This document shows positions 11,061-21,850 of a stretch of DNA of 64,000 bases, piece after piece. Each line of letters begins with the position of its first letter. Position 1 is the first letter of the stretch. The DNA comes from Eutreptiella sp. 'Long Island Sound 2002' (lineage: Eukaryota > Euglenozoa > Euglenophyceae > Eutreptiales > Eutreptiaceae): NCBI GenBank assembly GCA_964036045.1, contig OZ038382.1, positions 134,220,442 to 134,284,441 of the forward strand, written 5' to 3'. A model generated the notes under the pieces. It saw nothing but the letters and a program-made list of their open reading frames with translations. It searched no databases and had not been told where the DNA came from. Made by a program: the position numbers and the translations under genes.

Positions 11061-11181
11061 GATACAACTTCGTCAAAAAAATTTCAGAAAAATTAAAAAA
11101 AAGTTTGCCTTGTTTTTCCTAAGTCTTACCAAAATTTACGATGTTTTACCTCGTCTGGTACTAAGTTTTACCAAATACTCC
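11061..11181. repeat. AT-rich direct repeat, copy 1
   Basis: This begins TACAACTTCGT, passes through A-runs with ATTTCAGAAAAA, and ends TCTGGTACTAAGTTTTACC then AAATAC. A second copy lies at 11384-11519. The sequence just outside (GGTAAAACTTAGTAGAAACG at about 11040) is the inverse complement of a phrase inside the repeat. Confidence 0.6.
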
Positions 11182-11383
11182 AGTTTGGATTCCAGATACC
11201 CACTGCATTGCACCCCTTAAACTTGACACACAGCAACAAGCGGCAGGGATGTACATTGTGATACCGTGAAACGGGGTTGCAGAATTGCCAAAATTTGTAT
11301 CAGGAGCGGATTTGGGTTTGCTGGTGTTTGTTGCATCATGTGCCGCCCAATTTCCAGAGCAGTGCCAAATGTCCCGGGTCCCA

Positions 11384-11519
11384 GGTACAACTTCGTAAAC
11401 AAAAAATTTCAGAAAAAAAGTTAAAATTTTTTTTATTAAGTTTTACCTCGTTTCTGCTAAGTCTTACCAAATTTTACTGATTTTTACCTCATCTGGTACT
11501 AAGTTTTACCAAATACCCG
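11384..11519. repeat. AT-rich direct repeat, copy 2
   Basis: Shares with copy 1 the order TACAACTTCGT, ATTTCAGAAAAA, CTAAGTCTTACCAAA, TTTTACCTC(G/A)TCTGGTACT and AAGTTTTACCAAATAC, with indels in the A and T runs. The intervening 200 bp show no gene. The pair may be the ends of a short non-autonomous element or a diverged tandem repeat. Confidence 0.55.
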
Positions 11520-12465
11520 AAATGGAATCCCTCTCCCCCGCCTCGCCCTTAGCTGAGCTCAAGTACTCCCCATCGGCTTGAGCATTGTGAACACCCGGTG
11601 GTGCATGGGCACTGTGTACTACTCCGCACATGGGTAGTGGTAGTGGTGAGCAGACTCTGCATTTCGGTGCTCAGTGAAGAGCATTTGTTCAGGGTCAGTG
11701 AAACCCCCATCAAGCCCAAGGACAGGAGGAAGAGGACACCGCAGGGTTTTTTTGTCCTTGATCTTGTCGGCTGATGAATCGTTGACCCCTGGTGTCGGTC
11801 CAGCGGTGCTCGCACATGCTTCCTGGGTGCCCTCGGTCGTGAGATTCCGGGGCCTAGGCACAGCTAGTAGGCCAAAGGTGTAGCGATTGAACGCCGGGTC
11901 AGGACTAGTGGATTGGCATCACGAGTAGGTTGGGGTGCTAGCGTCCAAGGGGGGAGCCTTAAGCGCAGTGCGCGCGCAGTGCAACTATTTGGGTGTCTAG
12001 CCATACTAGAGACCCATACTTTGAGATACTAGGGGCCCCTAGGGGCATCATGGTGACCCCTAGCAGAGGTTTTGCAAGGCGTAGCACGTTTGGGTCAAGG
12101 CATGGCAAGGCGTAGCAACACCAGCTCCAACGGCGTGCGAGTTCTTGCCACGGTGGTTGGGATGGCGGGAGATGGGCTCATCCACTTGGAGTACTACCAA
12201 GATGCACTACGGGTGGTAAATCGCCAATGCAAGATGGAGTCCATGTGTACTTAGTAGACAATGGAACATAAAGACAGTTCTGTGTTCTTGAGGGTGGCGA
12301 CCAATGCACTGTTCATGGCTTTTCCAGTTGTGCATGATGTGTGTTATGTGAAGGGAAGGTAGTTTGCAGCTTTCTTGAGCTAGGGCAGTTTGGGTCGCCT
12401 AATTCTAAGGGCATTTCCAAGGGGTTTGCTTGGGGGCTCTTCGGGGGGTACATAGTCTAAAAGTA

Positions 12466-12526
12466 GCGCGCAGTGCGGGCGCAGTGCAGCGCGCAGTGCA
12501 GCGTGCAGTGCGCGCGCAGTGCAAAG
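12466..12526. repeat. GCGCAGTGC microsatellite
   Basis: Five to six imperfect copies of a 9-bp GCGCAGTGC/GCAGTGCAGC motif lie in tandem. Two more copies occur about 500 bp upstream near 11960-11985. The motif contains GCGC and GTGC alternations. Confidence 0.7.
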
Positions 12527-13081
12527 ATTCCCCCAAGGCGCGGGCTATCAAATGCCTGTCAGCTCGCCCGACATAGCCCTGTCCCTTTATGGCTGATGTG
12601 CCCCGCTACTCCCTTTGTGCGACAACGTGGACTGGTAATTGCTGCAGCTGGTAATTGCTGCAGGGTCCCCTCGCAGATGTAACTGATCGTGCATTCTGTC
12701 CACACAGTTTGAGGGCGTGTGCATGCATGACGTGCAATGGTGCGTGCGGGGGCACTGCACAAAGGGCACGCCGCATGCTTCCGTCTGTTTTGCTGTGTCT
12801 GTCTGTCATCCGGTGTTTTTTCAGTGACGGACAAACACTTGAACGCATGACATCACAAGCGCACTCCTTTGAACGTGGAGCTGCACCACTACAAAGTTAC
12901 GCGTCCGACCTTCCGAGTCCGGGACCATCACGGTCCCTTGAGGTGTGCGCATGTGTGTTGCAGAATATGCAGGGCCTGGGGGTCCAACTTGATGACGGTG
13001 GAGGGGGCAAATTCTGGCCAGCAAATAGGGGGGCTGTTTGAGAAGGGGGAGGCGCGGTGATGTGGTGGGTCAGACAGGGGT

Positions 13082-13199
13082 GGGAGGGAGGGAGGGAGGG
13101 TTTGGGCCTGGGTATGGTTTTCGGATTCAGCCCGTTGCGGTAGGCAAGGCCGTCTGTTGAGGCACCTGGCCGCTCTCCCTCCCTCCCTCCCTCCCTCCC
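13082..13199. repeat. GGGA-run / TCCC-run inverted repeat
   Basis: (GGGA)n at about 13082-13100 and (CCCT)n at about 13173-13199 are complementary and separated by about 75 bp, so a strong hairpin is possible. The G-rich arm also fits a G-quadruplex pattern. Confidence 0.6.
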
Positions 13200-14243
13200 G
13201 TTCAGCATCACCCATCAGCTTGCTGCCAGAAAGCATTCCGGCATGAAGGCCGAAGGAAGAGAAGGCCTTGGCTTTGAAGTTGGATGTGAGGTGCGCAGGC
13301 CGCCCAGAGGGAGCACAACAGCGTCCTGGACAACTCTGCAGATTTGCTGGCCATGTGTGCCATGCCTTTGTGCCTGATGACGTCAGGGGGTCTTGTCCCA
13401 CTGCTGTACCACCGCCGTTGTCAGGACGACTCGACGCTGTGTACCACTCGCCATTGTCAACGGGCCCTTGGGATGGCAGTGGGGGACGGCTGTGAGGCTG
13501 AGCCGTTGAGCCCCTTTCTGATGGCCTACGGGCCCCGCAGGTGGGACAAATGGGAGAAAGGAGAGAGGGAAGGGAAGAAATGGGCTCTCCTTGGGTTTGC
13601 CGATGATGACGTGCCTGGATGCTTCAAAAGCCTGCTTTTGAAAGGCTATGGTACAGCACCCTGGTCTGGGGCAGCGGAGGATTGCATGCTCAGCGGAGGA
13701 TTGCATGCTGGGCACACCAGCTTCCTGAACTCTCCTCATGCCAGAGGGGGTACACCCTTGCTCAAGCCCACCAGAAGCTCTTTCCCTTGCCCCCCCCCCC
13801 CCCGCTGCTGCCAGGGACCAACCCACCATCCACAATCCACAATGCACCGGAGCTGCGCTACATGCCTGTGTGGCGGTGGGGATAGAGGTGGAGTGCAGCG
13901 GATGCATATTCAGGGGGCACGTAGGTTGTGTGTGCGACGTGACGTGATGGGATAGTTGTTCCTTATCCCAGCCCGCTCGGTGCTACAGGAACGCGAACCT
14001 CTTATGATTGCGCAGTTTTCACAACAATCGCGCTCTCCACAGCATTGTGCTCACACCAGCACCATTATTCTTCTTCCTCTTGTGGAAGGAATACAAAGTC
14101 CTGGTGCCCATTTGGCAGCACGAACCCCTACTGTTACTTGTGATCACCTATGGTTTGCTGTTCAATCAGTTGGGTCAAAGAGAGCACCAGGGGAAAGCAA
14201 GCGAATGCTGTGTTGTCAGTGCTGCTGTCCCCATGCTCTGCAG

Positions 14244-14331
14244 GATTGTTGGGGGACTCCACAACAGATGGAGCAGAAAGCGATGTTTGAAGACGGCCAT
14301 GATGGACTGTCTGAAATGAATGCCGCACGGG
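14244..14331 (+). CDS. Candidate small exon, unknown gene
   Basis: A Py-rich stretch with CTCTGCAG before the segment and GTATGG after it bracket 88 bp, open in one frame, that encode a Gln/Asp-rich peptide beginning DCWGTPQQMEQKAM. No similarity is recognised. Support comes only from the splice-like borders and the change in composition. Confidence 0.22.
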
Positions 14332-14908
14332 GTATGGTGCGTCTCCACGACTGCACGACCGCAGTGGTCAATGTGTCCTCCAGTTTCAGACGATTTGGGT
14401 TTGTTTTTCGTCTTTGACCCATTTGAAAGAACCCGCCCTATCCGCTTTGCAGGTCCAAGGTGAACAACCCCCCCCCCCCCATCCGGCCACAGTTAGTTGC
14501 CAAAGGTCCTGGGCTTGGCACGCTTGGGCATAACATGACTATCAGCGCCGAAAGGAGAATTTTGTCCATGGCGACCTACCATAATGTCCATGAGGCATGC
14601 GTGTCCATTCAATGTTGCCAAGATAGAATGTGTGGTGTTCCGCGAGTAAATGCATACAAGACTACCACTAACCCCTATCCCAAACCATCGATTTGCTTTG
14701 CTTGGGTTAGGAGCCAGTTCCGGATTATTATGTGTAGTAGAGGGTGTGAGGTGCTTGCATTTCATTCCAAAGAGTTATTTTTGAGCATGCAGATCACATT
14801 GATGGCGACATGGTAAGGTGCTTGCACTATAGCTATACCTGAAGGCTTACTGCCGGAATGATGTGCAGGTGACGAACCCGGTGCCCAATTAGTCGACCTT
14901 CATTGCAG

Positions 14909-15021
14909 GGGTCCAAGGCTTCAATGCCCATCCCCTTCCAACTCCCTCTTCCAACTCCTTTGACCCCTTCCTACCCCCAACCTGCTCCCCTGGGGATGAA
15001 AAAAGGGACGGGGGCGCAAGG
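14909..15021 (+). CDS. Candidate Pro/Ser-rich exon
   Basis: The acceptor-like CTTCATTGCAG ends at 14908. The following frame, starting GSKASMPIPFQLPLP, is Pro-rich and remains open well past the likely end, near a GCGCAAG|GAGAA boundary without a clear GT donor. It resembles in composition the better exon candidates at 17075 and 25663 and could belong to the same gene. Confidence 0.22.
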
Positions 15022-15536
15022 AGAAACTGGTTCTGATTTCTTTTACCCCCAGAAAAATTTGCTGCTGTCGATACCCAAATATTCTACTCCTTTGGCTCAC
15101 CGTGATTGTTAAAACAAACCACAGGAAAACCTGCGAAAATATGAAGCCACACACAAATACGCAACAGGAGGCACGTGGAAGCACGTAGATCAAACGTAGA
15201 TCAAACAGCAAAAGTATGTGCACCCCCAAACTGCGCCGTCCAACAATCAGCAATCGGATCATTGTGGCCGGTTTATCAGCGGCTGTATCTGAGACATGGC
15301 CTCAGACAAGCTGTTAAACTGCAGGTCATACCCAGGGACATCCGGGGGGTCAATGGAAGGGGGTGGGGGCTGTCCCAGAGGCCAGAGGCCAGGGCTACTA
15401 GGTAACAAGGGTAGCTGCATACCTGCTGTGCCCACCTTCCGTTCGTATGAATCACTTTGTCCTACAGGGTCAACGGGAGGCAACTAATCTAGGCGAGGGA
15501 TTCATTTGCATGATGTACTGGTATCACAGGGGGCTG

Positions 15537-15695
15537 CCTCCTCGGTTAGGACATGAAATAACCCCCCTCCTAACAGTGGCAGATGCCCCTTCCCTTGGGG
15601 GGGGGGGGGGGCAAGGGGCTCGGTTATGACATGAAGTAACCCGTCCCCCCCCTAAACAGTGGCAGATGCCCCCTTCCCTTTGGGGCGGGGGGGAT
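15537..15695. repeat. Two-copy tandem repeat, about 90 bp
   Basis: The phrase CGGTTA(G/T)GACATGAA(A/G)TAACCC, a C-run, then CAGTGGCAGATGCCCC and a G-run occurs at about 15542 and again at about 15631. Non-coding. Confidence 0.7.
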
Positions 15696-15749
15696 CCTGG
15701 CTGCAAGCAGCTAGGGGTTGGCCATCAAGAAATCCCCCTTCTCCCCCAG

Positions 15750-16000
15750 CATGGGGTCGTGCACAGCACTCCTTCTGAGTCCCCTGTACCATATCCAGGG
15801 CCACAGGGGCCCAGGGCATCTCCTGGTTTCCGAAGTACCAAGTGGGTGCTCAGTGCACACCGCCAGCCCAAATCTTACAACAAAAGCTATGATTCTCAGT
15901 CCTCCCCTTCCTCAAGCAATCAGTCTTCGCTTACACCCCGATGTCTTCCTTGTGCTGTAGCATCTGGTGGCGTGCTGCCCAGTAGTGGCAGTAGTACACC
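15750..16000 (+). CDS. Candidate Ser/Pro-rich exon
   Basis: Preceded by the polypyrimidine acceptor CTTCTCCCCCAG (ending 15749). The open frame encodes a Ser/Pro/Gln-rich segment including YDSQSSPSSSNQSSL and SSGSSTPAVPV. The 3' border is unresolved. Low-complexity composition makes functional assignment impossible; it may be part of the gene represented by 17075-17640. Confidence 0.3.
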
Positions 16001-17074
16001 TGCAGTGCCTGTGACATGCAACTTCCCCCCTCTGCCCAAGGCCCTGATTTTGTTCCATGTTTCTGCTTTGTTGTAGCGAAACGGAACTTCCTGAAAGCCG
16101 CCTGACGGCAATCGAGCACGGGAATAGGGGATTGCTTGACTAGGGGGTTGCCATGAAGGCTGAAATAGTAAGAGACTCATTTTAGGTGCAGAAAATTTTT
16201 CGGGGGCCTCCAACCCACCAACCCGGACCCCGCAGGGTGGGAGCCCCAGGAAGCAACGGCCTGCAGGGGTAATTTTCTGTGCGGAGCTGCAACAATTGCA
16301 TATTCACAATGGTTCCGCCCTCGAGGACTGCAGAGGCGAGAACCCACAGCCCCCTCTCACCCCCCGCAGGGCCTTGACACTGGGGGGCTGCTTAAAGTTT
16401 AGAGATTGCAGGATTGCTCTGCGGAGGGCGATCAGGAAACATTACAACATTCCAGCACTGGGGAGATGGGAGGCAACAGACAAGGGGGAAAACCAGGGGC
16501 CTCAGCCACATCAAGCAATGGATGGATGACAAGTGTGGGCAGTTATGAATGTCTTCCACACAATTGCCTCCAGTCCAAAGTTTGCACTGCGGAGGAACTG
16601 CAAGCATGGCATCCTGTGTCAGGCTAGGCTCGGAGGGACTTTCAGTCAGAGCACTCCCATGAGCAAGGAGTTGCATTGTCTGGGTGGATTCACTGGGGTT
16701 CACTTGGGCACGATGTATGAATGTGCGCATTGGTCAATGCGGCTGTGGTGTTCTGGAGACATCATCACCGTGTGGTAACACAGGCTACGGCCTGCAGTTG
16801 AGCGAAATTGCAGCTGCTTTCAGTCCATATATTGCAGGATTCAGGCTTCCTTCCCCTGGCCAAACGTGGAACCCGTCATGATCCAGACCCTGTGAGATGA
16901 CACGCCCCCTTCCCATGCCCAAACCAGACCGGGGTTCATCCAGACTCCGTGAGAGCCCTTGCAAAGGGCGATCAGGAAACATTAGCACGGGCCTCGCCAC
17001 ATTGTGTGCCATTGTGTGCGTGTGTCGGAGCGTGCAGTGCCTCGCTGCGTCACGTCTCATCGCCTGCTTTGCAG
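16001..17074. other. No gene recognised
   Basis: Non-coding by composition, with short open frames on both strands. A phrase GGGCGATCAGGAAACATTA occurs twice, at about 16427 and 16967, so the region contains at least one diverged duplicated segment. Confidence 0.4.
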
Positions 17075-17640
17075 GTTCCTCCGAGTCTTCGAAGTTCCAG
17101 CAGCTCTCCCCCAACACTCCCACCCCCACGAAGGCCGCCACCCGGTTCGGGGTGACCCCGGAGGTTTGTACACCGGAATTCCACCTCGGGTCCCGCAGCA
17201 TCCCCACAACCCCATTCCCCGCCGCCTCTACGTCGCACGCTGATGCAGAGTCCCCGTGTGGCTTCTCCAACCCCGCGGCGATGCACAACCTACCGGTGGA
17301 CCACCACCCGCCCATGTTCTCCTCCCCGGCCCCATTTGCGTCGCTCGTGGCCGCGTCCAGTTCATCCGTGTCCAGCGGCTCCGTCCTGCACATGCCACAA
17401 CAAGCCTCGTCTGCCGTGCAGGCCCGCGTGTCAAAGCCCCCTACCTCCCTTCCTGTTGGGACCGCCAGTTCCCAGCCAGCAACCCCCAGCCCTCGGCTGG
17501 CCTCAATGCCGACGACGACGGCCCCGGACACAGAGCCAAAGCGCAAGTCGCTGTCCAGTCGCATTGAGAAACTCTTGCGGCGTCCCAAGGGCAAAGGCCA
17601 GAAAGAGGAGGCTGGGCCCACAGCCTCGCCGCCAACAGAC
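17075..17640 (+). CDS. Ser/Thr/Pro-rich exon of a spliced gene
   Basis: This is the best host-exon candidate. CGCCTGCTTTGCAG ends at 17074, and the donor GTATGC follows at 17641. Between them 566 bp are open and encode a Ser/Thr/Pro-rich polypeptide beginning SSESSKFQQLSPNTP and ending with a basic patch, KRKSLSSRIEKLLRRPKGKG, followed by an acidic/Pro tail. GC content at third positions is high, as expected for coding DNA here. There is no recognisable domain. It is probably a disordered region of a larger protein, with exon partners perhaps at 24857 and 25663, which begin with similar Ser-rich sequence; the element at 19650-24643 would then sit in an intron. Confidence 0.45.
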
Positions 17641-19649
17641 GTATGCCTCCCACACTTGTGGGCACTAGGAGCTGGTGGTGCTGGGGGACACAGGACATGA
17701 GATCAAAAGGAGGAAAGTGTTTTGACCTCGGCGCGCCGAGTTCCAAAATATCATCTTCAAAACCCCCCCACCCCCAGCACGCTTCACTGGGGACCCTTCC
17801 TTTTTTGGGCCCCCGGCGCGAACAGGATGGGGCAGCCCAACAGCGGGTGTGTGTGGGCAAGAGGCAGCCCCCCCCCCCCCCACTGCAAAACAAAAAGTTG
17901 AGGGAAACACGTGACAATTGTGAGCAGTAAGACAGACATTCCATTTGCAAAACAACTGGACCCTCCCCCCTTTACGGTATTGCTTGGAGGCCGAAGGCTC
18001 AAATATCTTTGGACACCTTGTGGAACGGTGGCAAGCCAACCGAATGGGTGAGGCCGCCACAGCAAGGAACATCACATACGCGAATGCGCTCCGTCATATC
18101 CTGACACAAGTCGGAGGAGGTCGTCCAGCAGAGGCATGTCCCCTAAACCACCCGCCCGCCCGCCCACCGAACCCATCCCCACCCATCATTCTATGCCACC
18201 CACCGCCCACCACACCGGATGGCACCTATGCCACGCAAGGGAACGGAGACGGAATACACACACAACAGACACAAGGGGGGGGGGGAAGGGGCACATGATG
18301 CGCTCGCCACAAGGAGGACTGAGGGCGGGAAAGGACAGAAGGCTGTTATGTGCCCCCGTCGGGGAGGTAACCCCGCAAGTGGGCATCCCAGGGCTCAAAA
18401 GCTGCCGCTGTGGAAGGGTTCCCCACCGCTGGTATGAAGTGTCCACTTGGACGGACCTGGCCAACGGCGAGGGCAGTTGCCCTCCTCTGTGTGGACCCGA
18501 CACAGAGCAATGAAACAGGGAAAGTCCGGGGGCTCCGTTGGCACAACCTACCAAGGGAAAGGAAGGGTGAGTAGACAGGTCAGGATAGGCCAAGGAGGGA
18601 GAGGGAGGGCACAAGGTGGTGAGAGGCCCATGGGCACCAGCCTATGGGGGCAAATGGTTAAAATAAGGGCAGCGGTAAGTCCATGGCGATCAGCCAATTG
18701 GCGCCGCGAGCTGCAGACCACAACGACCCCAGGTGTGATGCCAACCCCCCCCCCCCCCAACTTCTCTCGACCAACAAGCAGGTCGGATTGCATAAGCAGC
18801 ACTGCGTGGCTCTGCATGACACAGCGGCGCGATGCCTGAACCACCAGTTCAGACCATCCTTCAGCGAAGCAGAGGAATGGAGTAGCACATGAAGATCGCT
18901 GCTAGAAACAGCGGTTTTCAGCTGTAGACGCTGTTTTGAACCGAAAACGTCACCCATATGGTACTGTCTAGTGCCCCCCTCCCTGTGACAGTACACAAGT
19001 TAAAAACTCAAACCAATACGTACACCCGGAAGTACCCACCGGATTAGCCTTTCTGGCAAACCCCCCTCCCTGTCTACGAGCATCCTTCGCAATCCGCACT
19101 GTCAGTCAAAGGGCTGGGCGGAGGAGACGATGGCAGTCCGGGGGTGCGGTAGTTACCGTGTACTACGAGGGGTGTCCAATGCCATCCCTTGTGGATCTAA
19201 GTGCACACGCACGGCCCTGTGCGTGCGCTGTGCTGAGACATTCAGTGAAGTCAATTGATGACCCCAGTGCTCTTTTTCTTTCTCTGGCAACCCCATGTGA
19301 TTAGGTGGGCACTGCCCCAAAGGCGTGAACCTGAGTAGAGCAAGCTAAAGGCAAGTATGCCCTGTTTAGGGCGCCCTCAGTGGTGCGCCTTGATGCCCGC
19401 AAACTACAGTAGTCTGTCAGGGTCAGGCAATATGTGCGGAAGTGGCCTGGTAGTGCTGTCAATGGCCGTGCCTGTGCATTTCCGCAGTGCCGTTTCGGTC
19501 AATCCCAAGCCGCAGGCAACAAAGAATTGTTGGTACGGATTTCCGGCGGTCAATGCCACTGGTACCGCGCACCCTGCCTTGGCATGCACCCACTGTGACC
19601 TGGGCACTGCACGCGCCCACTGGACCCAACCCATGCGCGCCGTTTCCCC
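17641..19649. other. Intronic or intergenic sequence, no gene recognised
   Basis: Follows the donor at 17641. It contains long C-runs (for example at 17870 and 18747) and a (CCCG)n stretch near 18145. An open frame at 18136-18513 lacks any recognisable motif. If the 17075 exon is spliced to 24857, this is intron. Confidence 0.35.
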
Positions 19650-19684
19650 CCCTAGTGACCGAAATTAAAGTCAATATGGTTAAT
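19650..19684 (+). repeat. Left terminal inverted repeat
   Basis: Twenty bases match the right end perfectly. The next 15 (ending CAATATGGTTAAT) match with four differences. It is followed by AT-rich subterminal DNA up to about 19760. Confidence 0.75.
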
Positions 19685-19926
19685 TTTAATTTTTAATATA
19701 TGAACCGGTCAATATATTAATCTCGCAAATATTAAGAGGTTAACATTCAATTTTTTTGATTGGGTCATTTGTACTCATTTTTCCATGCACATATGACGAC
19801 CCATAAGGGGTGTTACGTGGTATATTGTTGCACAACGGTATAGTAGAGATGTTCCAATGTTGTGTTGGTGGGTGTCTTGGACACCCCCCTTGCGGTTGCC
19901 CGCATTCCCCCTGACTCCACACCACC

Positions 19927-21607
19927 ATGTTCCCTTGTATAGCTCTTGTTATGCCTTTCTCTCGGGACACCCTCACCGAGCTTAACATGACGCTCGTGTG
20001 TTTGAGTGGGGCCAAAAGTTTGCGGGACCCTTTGGTCTCCCAACTCCTTGGTGAGTGGGTGGCTTCATCTCCCTTGGCCCGGGCCCGATGGTTCGAGGCC
20101 ACGGAGGTTGGCTACCCCTCCCTTATTCGCGACAAGCAAAAGGAGGCGGCGAAGCAATATGCCTCCCACCTCTTCCCGGCCCCGTACCTCATCGGCCTCG
20201 TCATGGACTTGAACGTCCCCAAGCTTGGCTTCCGGTACATGATGGAGTATATGAGCCGCCGGGGGTTGGCCTACACGGCTGCAACGGGCCTCCCGTTCCC
20301 CAAGCCCATCCCCGGTCGGGATGCGTTCACGGACGTGTGGAAGGAGTTGGTCACCCCCATCCCCGATCCCCCGGCGAGTGGGCGCTCTTGGCCGCTACCC
20401 TCATGGGCCCGGTTATCCAATCACGTCCATCGCTAGTGGACACCATCGATTGGACAAGGCCCCTCACCTTCATAGTGCGTGGGGATGCGTACCCGTGCGC
20501 CGGTGGTAGTTGGACCCAATTCTCCATTGGGCTCCTCAACCACGGCGCACGGGGCCGCACACCCGCGTACTTGTGGGTGATAGGGATGGCCGTGTGCGGG
20601 GACAAGGACATGGCGGCACTAGCAACCATATGGGCCGACAACTTGAAGGTTTGTGGCCCATTCGTTCTTTGTTAATTTTTGCGTTAATTTCTCGAGATTA
20701 ATATCTAGATTTCGGCCAATATCAACGCCGACTGAAAAATTAACTTAATATTAATCTCGAGAAATTAATGCAAATATTAATGCATGTCCTTTTTCGTAGG
20801 TATTGCAGCCCATGCAAGATTGCAAGAAGTTCTACTGGGTGTCACGCTGGGTGCCAAGCGGGTTGGTCATCGGGGGAGACCAACCCTTCGTGCGGCGCCT
20901 CATCGGTGTGTCCACCTCGCCCTTGGTGGCCTCAATTTACAATATGGGGGTGTGGGACAAGTTTGTGGCGGCATGGGTCAACGTGGTGACCCGGCGCACA
21001 TTGGACCGTGAGGAGGCGGCCCGCCTCCGCTACAAGGAGACCGGCCGTAGCTTGGAGAATGGGGGATGCATAGGGGATCCGCACATTGTGGTTGACCGGT
21101 GCATGGTTTTCCTATGCATCCTCCATTGTTGCATGGCCATAGGCCATAGGCCGGCTCCAAGTGGCGTTCATCGAGACACGCCTCGTGGACCTCCCCAAGG
21201 AGAATGTCAACGCCGTGCAACGGGTCCTCTACCGGGCCCGCACGGGTGTGAAGTTGGGTGCGTCGGCGGCACCCGACGGGGAGGAGGCCCGTGCGTTGTT
21301 CCTCGCGTGGGAGGAACTTGGTCCATTGTTGAACTACGTCCCGGAGGATGGTGAATGGCAAGCCGTCGTGGCCCTGCGTGACCTCCTCCGGGAGTTGTAC
21401 ACAGACAAGCCGCCCTGCGGGGACCTACGTGCGGCTGAGGTGGCGCGCGCATGCCGTGCACATTGTTGCAAGGGGGCGTGCCAATCAGACTACCTCCTCT
21501 ATTTGGAGGAGGATGTCACCAAGGCTGTGGCCAACGCACGCCGCTTGAGGGTTGGGTTGGATGCCGTGTGCGCGGATGTTGTTGAGAGCCTCAACGCCAT
21601 CCCTTAG
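19927..21607 (+). CDS. Spliced gene A of the TIR element, candidate novel DDE-type transposase
   Basis: There are three exons. Exon 1, 19927-20648, starts MFPCIALVMPFSRD and has one frame change at the C-run near 20370. Exon 2 is 20800-21087 and exon 3 is 21143-21607, ending in TAG. Introns 20649-20799 and 21088-21142 are GT-AG and both join complete codons, so phases agree. The product is about 490 aa. After the frame change, TFIVRGDAYPCAGGSW, then an aliphatic strand (LWVIGMAVCG), then GLVIGGDQPFVRRLIGVSTSP recall the two Asp motifs of RNase H-fold transposases (compare stDG..P and the nDfPA...lsG block of CACTA/Plavaka-like enzymes). Exon 3 is Glu-rich (YLLYLEEDVTKAV) and has a Cys/His cluster (CRAHCCKGAC). 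The transposase role is inference from motif pattern and from its place inside terminal inverted repeats. I do not recognise the family. Confidence is higher for coding status than for function. Confidence 0.5.
20649..20799 (+). other. AT-rich intron 1 of gene A with internal inverted repeat
   Basis: The donor AAG|GTTTGT and acceptor TTTTTCGTAG|G give a 151-bp intron. TTAATTTCTCGAGATTAATAT near 20680-20702 and its near-exact inverse complement near 20749-20772 (one or two mismatches) flank a 45-bp spacer, so the intron can fold into a long hairpin. Confidence 0.75.
21088..21142 (+). other. Short intron 2 of gene A
   Basis: A 55-bp GT-AG interval (ATT|GTGGTT to CCATAG|GCC) restores the frame between exon 2 (ends GDPHI) and exon 3 (begins AIGRLQVAFIETRL). 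A second acceptor six bases downstream would also keep the frame. It lacks the AT-rich word composition of the other introns in the element. Confidence 0.5.
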
Positions 21608-21850
21608 CACGCATACAATGACCACTCGGGCCGGGGGGGGGGGGGGGGATGCCGGGGGCAACCCAACTGGAACAGGACGGGGAGGTAGTTTCGCAAGTGT
21701 GGGAGTGGTGGTTTTTAAAATTTGACCTCCCGTTGCGCCACTACGGGACCCCCCATACCGCCCCATGCACCATGGCCAAACTCATGGCCACCCGTAGCCC
21801 CCCGCCCTCCACCCTTGCTTTCCCTCCGCCAGCTTTGTTTTCGCCTTGCC

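Larger units (their letters stand above)
11520..14900. other. Mostly non-coding region with microsatellites; no confident gene
   Basis: Contains the 14-bp palindrome CTAGGGGCCCCTAG (about 12029), GCGCAGTGC repeats, an inverted G/C-rich repeat and C-runs. A 203-codon open frame at 13344-13955 has no recognisable motif, a composition typical of random GC-rich DNA, and overlaps equally long frames on the other strand, so I do not call it. One possible short exon is listed separately at 14244-14331. Confidence 0.4.

Noticed and set aside
13344-13955. 203-codon open frame
   Set aside because: No motif, overlapping frames of similar length on the other strand, and composition expected from GC-rich non-coding DNA.
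16785-17621. 278-codon minus-strand frame opposite the Ser-rich exon
   Set aside because: It mirrors the plus-strand coding exon; the plus strand has splice borders and biased composition, the minus strand neither.
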